Assembly (NCBI GenBank): GCA_963590525.1
Contig: CAVAPV010000001.1
Location: forward strand, 61,056 to 125,055
Direction: 5' to 3'
DNA: 64,000 nt
From: W2P13-069 sp963590525
GTDB lineage: Bacteria; Actinomycetota; Coriobacteriia; Coriobacteriales; QAMH01
This document shows, piece by piece, positions 59,753-64,000 of the stretch. Under the pieces are notes generated by a model. It saw only the letters and a program-made list of their open reading frames with translations. It made no database searches and was not told where the DNA came from. Made by a program: the position numbers and the translations under genes. The number at the start of each line of letters is the position of its first letter. Position 1 is the first letter of the stretch.

Positions 59753-60415
59753 TTGAGCAAGAGCGGTAATTTGACGATTGTGATCCAAGCCGGGGGCGAG
59801 TCCCGCCGCATGGGGCGTTCTAAAGCCACGGTTCCCTTTTTGGGCGAGCCGCTGCTGCAAAGGGGCGTTAACCGTTTGCTGCCTTTGGCAGACGAGTTCA
59901 TCGTCACAACCAACGAGCCGCAAAACCTGGGTTTCTTAGACGATTACGTAGAGAGTGGGCGTATCAGGCTCGTAAGCGACATAAGCGATGTGCGCGGTGC
60001 CCTCAACGGCTTTCATACCGCGCTCGAGGCTGCAAGCAATCCGTATGTGGCCATGGTCGCCTGCGACATGATATTTCCTAGCCGCAACCTCATCAGCGCA
60101 GAGCTCACGGCGCTCAAGCGCGAGGGGACAGACGCCGCGGTGCCCAAAACCCAGTTTGGCTACGAGCCCTTCCATGGCGTCTATCGCAAAGACAGCTGTC
60201 TTCCTGCTGTTGTGCGCGCGCTGCGCGAGGGCCAGACCCGCGCCACTTCTTGGTTTGAAAAGGTCAAGATCACCGATTTCACACCCGATATGATCGCGGA
60301 GGTAGAGCCGCGTGGCGGGTGCTTTATCAATACCAACACGCCCGAGCAACTTGCCGAGGTAGAGCGCAAGATCGTCGAGGGTGGAATCCACGAAAGGGAA
60401 AACTATGCTTCTTGA
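59753..60415 (+). CDS. MobA-like nucleotidyltransferase
   Basis: A 220-residue NTP-transferase of the MobA family. The nucleotide loop is IQAGGESRRMGRSKATVPF, LVSDISDVRGALNGFHTAL follows, and the metal aspartate lies in MVACDMIFPS. MobA itself joins GMP to molybdopterin, but this branch also includes enzymes of other cofactors. It starts at TTG with AAGGAAGG ten bases upstream, and TATAGT at 59702-59707 is a possible -10. Its end overlaps the start of the permease gene by 11 bases, so the pair is co-translated. This hints at a metal-related task. Confidence 0.75.
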   Translation: MSKSGNLTIVIQAGGESRRMGRSKATVPFLGEPLLQRGVNRLLPLADEFIVTTNEPQNLGFLDDYVESGRIRLVSDISDVRGALNGFHTALEAASNPYVAMVACDMIFPSRNLISAELTALKREGTDAAVPKTQFGYEPFHGVYRKDSCLPAVVRALREGQTRATSWFEKVKITDFTPDMIAEVEPRGGCFINTNTPEQLAEVERKIVEGGIHERENYAS

Positions 60416-61475
60416 CGCCGGTCTCGACGCCATCTTGGATAGCTTGAAACTTTTTCCGTTCCTTTTTGTCACCTATCTCTTTATGGAATGGCTCGAGCAT
60501 GGAGCCGCCGATAAGTTTGAGAACATGATCGCAAAGGCCGGAAAGGCGGGACCGTTTATCGGCGCCGTTTTGGGAGTTGTGCCGCAGTGCGGCTTTAGTG
60601 GTGCGGCCGCCACGCTATATGCGGGTCGCGTCGTGACCTTGGGCACGCTCGTGTCTGTCTTTTTGGTTACCTCAGACGAGATGCTGCCTGTGATGCTGTC
60701 GCAGGCGGTAGAGCCGTCTGTCATCGCTAAGGTTTTAGCCATCAAGGTGGTCGTTGGAATGGCTGTGGGTTTTGTGCTCGATGCCGTGCTTCAAAAAACG
60801 GGCCGTATCCATAGCGGATTTGGCAGCGTGCGCGCCCATGCGGGGCACAAGGGCAACGATATCCGTCAGCTCTGCGAGTTAGAAGGCTGCGATTGCGCCG
60901 ACGGCTGCGCATGCGATAGCTGCGGCAAACGCGAGCAGATGATCACGCAGAATTCCTGCCCCAGCTGCGGATGCGAGCTTGGCCATGCGGAGCATCACGA
61001 GGCCCCTGCTCGCGACCACGACCACGACCACGGCCATGATCATGGGCACGAGCATGGTCATAGCCACGGCGCGCATGCAGGTTGGGGGCATCTTGCCTTG
61101 GCAGCACTCAAACACAGTCTGCAGATCACCATTTTTGTCTTTATCATCTGCCTGCTTCTCAACTTGGTGGTAGAGGCAGGGCTCGAAGACGCCATCGCAA
61201 TCGTGGCAGGAGCCCCCGTCGTGGGCAGCTTGGTAGCTGCGGTTTTGGGCTTGATTCCCAACTGCGCTGTATCGGTGGCGCTCACGCAGCTGTACCTAGA
61301 CGGCGTGCTTGCCGGCGGCGCCATGATGAGCGGTCTTGCCGTCAACGCGGGTATCGGCCTCATCGTTTTGTTCCGCACCAACAACGACTCACGCGAAAAC
61401 CTGCTCATCTGCGGTTTCATGGTTGCCGTGGGCATCATCGTCGGCTTGCTTGTAGAGGTAACAGGAATCTTGTAA
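60405..61475 (+). CDS. ArsP_2-type permease (putative heavy-metal exporter) with His/Cys-rich loop
   Basis: A 356-residue membrane protein of the putative 10-span ArsP_2 family. The two halves carry matching motifs: GAVLGVVPQCGFSGAAATLY near residue 50 and AAVLGLIPNCAVSVALTQLY near residue 288. Between them is a cytoplasmic loop of about 95 residues. It first has cysteines in CDCADGCACDSC and CPSCGC, then a His-Asp-Gly run (DHDHDHGHDHGHEHGHSHG). That loop probably binds a metal such as zinc, nickel or manganese. GAAAGGG lies six bases before ATG 60405. It overlaps the MobA-like gene. Direction and substrate are unproven. Confidence 0.78.
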   Translation: MLLDAGLDAILDSLKLFPFLFVTYLFMEWLEHGAADKFENMIAKAGKAGPFIGAVLGVVPQCGFSGAAATLYAGRVVTLGTLVSVFLVTSDEMLPVMLSQAVEPSVIAKVLAIKVVVGMAVGFVLDAVLQKTGRIHSGFGSVRAHAGHKGNDIRQLCELEGCDCADGCACDSCGKREQMITQNSCPSCGCELGHAEHHEAPARDHDHDHGHDHGHEHGHSHGAHAGWGHLALAALKHSLQITIFVFIICLLLNLVVEAGLEDAIAIVAGAPVVGSLVAAVLGLIPNCAVSVALTQLYLDGVLAGGAMMSGLAVNAGIGLIVLFRTNNDSRENLLICGFMVAVGIIVGLLVEVTGIL

Positions 61476-61645
61476 GAGCAACAAGCAAGCGTTGTTTTCA
61501 AAGCGGACATCTAGGGCAACCAAGGCGTTGACGTGCTGTTTAATTGCACGATGACATCATTCAGTCGCATTTCAGGTTTGCCTTTTAAGCTGTGATTATC
61601 AGATGAGTTGACGACATAGATCTCGCAGACAAAGGAGAAGCTGTC

Positions 61646-63232
61646 ATGAGCGATAACAACAACGGAGCACCTATCCCGCCCGAGGGCATGGATCAGGCAG
61701 CGCGTCAGGAGGCAGCCGATGCCGCCTACGGAAGAGCCCACAGCGCAGACGCTGCCGCGGCAAGCATGAACGCGGGCAAGGCGCGCGAGGCAGAAGCGCA
61801 GGCCAAGAAGGCCCGCAAAGATGCCGAGGCAGCCGAGAAAGAGGCTATGAAGGCAGAGCGCAAGAAGGCCAGTGATGCCAAGAAGGCCAAGCGCGCGGCA
61901 GAAGGCAAGGGCTCTTGCGGCTTTGGCAAGGCGTTTGCAGGTGGCGCGACCGGTGCCTTGGCAGTGGTTTTGGCAGCAGCGCTCGTCACTGCCTACACGC
62001 CGGTTGGCTCTATGATCACCGGCTCTAACGGCTCCTCTAGCAACGGCACGATCACTGTGGAGAATTCCGAGGACGCCACCTTGGCCGAGGCCGTGAGCGC
62101 AAAGTGCCTTGACTCGGTTGTTACCTTGTACGTTTATTCGGCCAACAGCACGTGGAGCCAGTACTTCAACTCTGGCAGCTCCTCGAGCGACAGCCCGACT
62201 GCTTTAGGCAGCGGCGTTGTTATCCAGAGCGATTCTGACAAGAGCTACATCCTCACCAACTACCATGTGCTCGAGGGATGCTCCAAGGCGACCATCACCA
62301 TCAACAACAAGACCTACACCTGCACGGCAGTCGGCTATGACTCCAGCGTCGACTTGGCTGTGGTCTCCATCCCGGTGGGTAACCTCACCGTTATGGAATG
62401 GGGCGACAGCGACAGCCTCAACGTGGGCGAGTGGTGCATGGCAATCGGCTCGCCGCTGGGTTACGAGAACACCTGCACGACGGGCATCGTCTCTGCCGTG
62501 GGGCGCAACGGCGCGGTCCAAGACGGCAGCAACACCTACTACAACTCCAACGTCATCCAGACGGACGCCGCTATCAACCCCGGCAACTCGGGTGGTGCGC
62601 TTGTCGATGGCGAGGGCAAGCTCATCGGCATTGTGGAGTACTTGGCATCCAATAGCCAGTCTTCGGCCGGCTTGGGCTTTGCCATTCCGCAAAGCACTGC
62701 GCAAAGCATCGCCGAGAAGATCATCTCCGACGGCGGCGAGGTTGCTTCGGCCTTCTTGGGCGTGACTACCGATTCCAGCAGTTCTACGGGTACCGCAAGC
62801 GACGGCATCAAGATCACAGCCGTGGTCAAGGGCTCGGCTGCAGCCAAGGCGGGTATCGAGGCCGGCGATACGCTCAACAAGATAGACGATGCCACTGTCG
62901 GCAGTTACTCGGATCTCAAGAGCGCCATCTCTCCCAAGACCGCAGGCGACAAAGTGACCTTGACGTGGACGCATGACGGCAAAGAGAAGACCGCAACAGT
63001 AGAGCTCACCGATAACAGCATCGCCGACAACGGCTACTCCAGCCAGTTGGATTCCAATAGCAACAGCGGCAACGGTCAGTCCCAGGGCAATGGACAATCC
63101 CAGGGTAACGGCAACGACGGCTACAGCTACGGTGACAACAGCCAAGGCTACGGCCTGGAGGATTTTCTGCAGCAGTTCTACGGGCAGTCCGACAGCGGTT
63201 CCGATAGCGATAACGGCAGCTTCTGGAACTAG
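61646..63232 (+). CDS. HtrA/DegP-type serine protease with PDZ domain
   Basis: A 528-residue membrane-anchored protease. Residues 1-90 are a cytosolic Ala/Lys/Glu-rich coil. A single span follows at about 98-117. The trypsin-like domain has the triad H207 (TNYHVLEG), D236 (SSVDLAVVSI) and S315 (GNSGGAL). The PDZ domain (about 370-450) has AFLGVTTDSS and KAGIEAGDTLNKIDD. A Gly/Asn/Gln/Ser-rich tail ends the protein. It should degrade or refold damaged proteins outside the membrane. AAAGGAG lies before the ATG, and a strong terminator follows. The upstream gap (61476-61645) shows no clear regulatory site. Confidence 0.93.
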   Translation: MSDNNNGAPIPPEGMDQAARQEAADAAYGRAHSADAAAASMNAGKAREAEAQAKKARKDAEAAEKEAMKAERKKASDAKKAKRAAEGKGSCGFGKAFAGGATGALAVVLAAALVTAYTPVGSMITGSNGSSSNGTITVENSEDATLAEAVSAKCLDSVVTLYVYSANSTWSQYFNSGSSSSDSPTALGSGVVIQSDSDKSYILTNYHVLEGCSKATITINNKTYTCTAVGYDSSVDLAVVSIPVGNLTVMEWGDSDSLNVGEWCMAIGSPLGYENTCTTGIVSAVGRNGAVQDGSNTYYNSNVIQTDAAINPGNSGGALVDGEGKLIGIVEYLASNSQSSAGLGFAIPQSTAQSIAEKIISDGGEVASAFLGVTTDSSSSTGTASDGIKITAVVKGSAAAKAGIEAGDTLNKIDDATVGSYSDLKSAISPKTAGDKVTLTWTHDGKEKTATVELTDNSIADNGYSSQLDSNSNSGNGQSQGNGQSQGNGNDGYSYGDNSQGYGLEDFLQQFYGQSDSGSDSDNGSFWN

Positions 63233-63302
63233 GGGTAGTGGCTGTAAGCTGCAACAGGGGCGCACGGCCGCAAACTGCAACTAAAGATCGCATCACAAAA
63301 GG

Positions 63303-63341
63303 CAAGCGGGCATCTGGAATTACCAGGTGCCCGCTTGTTTT
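63303..63341 (+). terminator. Terminator after htrA
   Basis: CAAGCGGGCATCTGG pairs with CCAGGTGCCCGCTTG around AATTA with one T-G pair, and TTTT follows. It is the strongest terminator in the window. Confidence 0.9.
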
Positions 63342-63362
63342 GCTGGGGGCAGGCGGCTTCAT

Positions 63363-63454
63363 CGCATTAAAAGCCTTGCGTGTCTGTCGGTACGCTTCTA
63401 ATACGTCGCGCCTCGCGGCGCGACCGGGCGGGCACTGCCCGCCCTTACGTGCGC
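63363..63454. repeat. About 90-bp repeat unit, copy 1, with family B palindrome
   Basis: It starts CGCATTAAAAGCCTTGCGTG, runs through TAATACGTCGCGCCTCGCGG and ends in a family B palindrome (63421-63452). A diverged copy starts 135 bases downstream. Confidence 0.75.
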
Positions 63455-63497
63455 CCGCAAACTGCTGACACCCGTATTGTTCTTTTGAATGCGGCCC

Positions 63498-63587
63498 GCA
63501 TCAAAGCCTTGCGTGCCTGGCGGCGCGCTTTTAATACGTCGCGCCTCACGGCGCGACCGGGCGAGCAGTGTTCGCCCTTACGTGTGC
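63498..63587. repeat. About 90-bp repeat unit, copy 2, with family B palindrome
   Basis: It starts CGCATCAAAGCCTTGCGTGC, runs through TAATACGTCGCGCCTCACGG and ends in a decayed family B palindrome (63551-63584). Confidence 0.75.
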
Positions 63588-63697
63588 TTGCATCGTCGCC
63601 GCTGCCAGCGGCTTTCTTGTTCATGTGATATTCACATTGCGACAGACGGCAGCTCATAGGGTTCAGCGCGTTGCGAGGATAGGACAGGCGCGCAACC

Positions 63698-63729
63698 ACG
63701 TAGGGGCGGGCATTGCCCGCCCGTGTAGG
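63698..63729. repeat. Dispersed palindromic repeat, family B (copy 5, inverted)
   Basis: CACGTAGGGGCGGGCATTGC followed by CCGCCCGTGTAG, in the opposite orientation to copies 2 to 4. Confidence 0.7.
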
Positions 63730-63783
63730 TTGCTTTGATTGGCTGAAAAAGATGCCATGCGCTATCAAATCGCTTCAAGAACG

Positions 63784-63850
63784 ATGTCGCCCCGAGCGCA
63801 GCGGCCGCCAGGCCGCGGAGTCGAGGAATCTGGTCGCGAGCGGAGTCAAT
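63784..63850. repeat. Dispersed hairpin repeat, family A (copy 4, partial)
   Basis: CGCCCCGAGCGCAGCGGCCG followed by CGGAGTCGAGGAATCTGGTC, a diverged left half of the element. A family B copy follows at 63859. Confidence 0.65.
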
Positions 63851-63858
63851 CCGCTGGT

Positions 63859-63891
63859 GCGACCGGGCGAGCATTGCTCTCCCGCGTAGGC
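63859..63891. repeat. Dispersed palindromic repeat, family B (copy 6)
   Basis: GCGACCGGGCGAGCATTGCT followed by CTCCCGCGTAGGC, with the same centre as copy 1. Confidence 0.7.
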
Positions 63892-64000
63892 GACATTGAT
63901 TGGCTGTAGTAAAAACGTTCTGGGAAATGTCTGACCCTATGCGAAATAAGCGCAGCTGAGGCAACGTCATGGCATCCGGTAACGGATATGAACGATTTGG
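63892..64000. other. Non-coding end of the window
   Basis: No gene start, RNA or terminator is seen in the last 109 bases. The whole stretch from 63233 appears non-coding, apart from repeats and the htrA terminator. Confidence 0.4.

Noticed and set aside
63233..64000. A CRISPR array in the repeat-rich end
   Set aside because: The repeats are few, imperfect, unequally spaced and in both orientations, and no cas gene is present.
1..64000. tRNA or rRNA genes in the gaps
   Set aside because: No gap shows a cloverleaf with T-loop GTTCRA sequence or ribosomal RNA sequence on inspection. A covariance-model search would settle this.

Overview
The window is about 60% G+C chromosomal DNA of an anaerobic actinobacterium, most likely class Coriobacteriia and probably family Eggerthellaceae. 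The genus cannot be told from sequence alone. Pointers are a glycyl-radical ribonucleotide reductase (nrdDG), a LuxR regulator with a multi-span membrane N-terminus, a Tat-exported FAD reductase paired with a membrane multihaem cytochrome, several extracytosolic FMN-binding proteins, and the actinobacterial DUF177-rpmF-plsX-rnc-smc-ftsY-ffh backbone. No tRNA, rRNA, CRISPR array or complete insertion sequence was found.

Layout. 1-3.8 kb: a DUF364 protein, selA and a GT4 glycosyltransferase. 4.0-6.6 kb: a small coiled-coil protein, yceD and an RlmD/TrmA-type methyltransferase. 6.6-14.0 kb: an interruption between yceD and rpmF, holding an AT-richer AAA/DUF4143 ATPase and two related cytosolic signalling proteins, a hybrid histidine kinase and a diguanylate cyclase. 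14.2-23.0 kb: rpmF, plsX, rnc, smc, ftsY (acidic tail at the C-terminus) and ffh. 23.4-29.3 kb: a dipeptide/oligopeptide ABC transporter with a permease-ATPase fusion. 29.4-30.0 kb: a BrnT-like toxin-antitoxin pair. 30.3-35.2 kb: a cysteine-free MerR regulator, a radical SAM/SPASM enzyme and an FecBCD-type importer. Both promoters here have a 19-bp spacer carrying the same dyad, as expected for MerR control.

35.4-46.1 kb and 51.9-56.0 kb form an extracytosolic flavin and electron-transfer locus. It holds a Tp47-like surface protein, ApbE flavin transferase, a NusG-domain-II protein, a single-chain ECF-type transporter (S-like, A, A' and T modules in one polypeptide), a small FMN-binding protein, a NapH-like ferredoxin membrane protein, a large secreted SGAT protein, and further on a Tat FAD reductase, its cytochrome and a two-domain FMN-binding membrane protein. 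Five copies of a palindrome GTTAKC-N4-GCTAAC (one or zero mismatches to GTTAGC-N4-GCTAAC) precede these genes, in places directly on a predicted -10. I read this as one regulon for flavin-based export of electrons, and it is the most interesting part of the window.

46.3-51.4 kb: a sodium:solute symporter, a phosphoesterase-like protein, a low-molecular-weight tyrosine phosphatase, a glutaredoxin and the LuxR regulator, whose 3' end is duplicated around a dispersed hairpin repeat. 56.5-63.2 kb: nrdD, nrdG, a MobA-like nucleotidyltransferase overlapping an ArsP_2-type permease with a His/Cys-rich loop, and an HtrA protease. The last 770 bases are non-coding and packed with two families of dispersed palindromic repeats that also occur at four other places. 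Starts were chosen from Shine-Dalgarno spacing and family length; functions are inferred from motifs read by eye.
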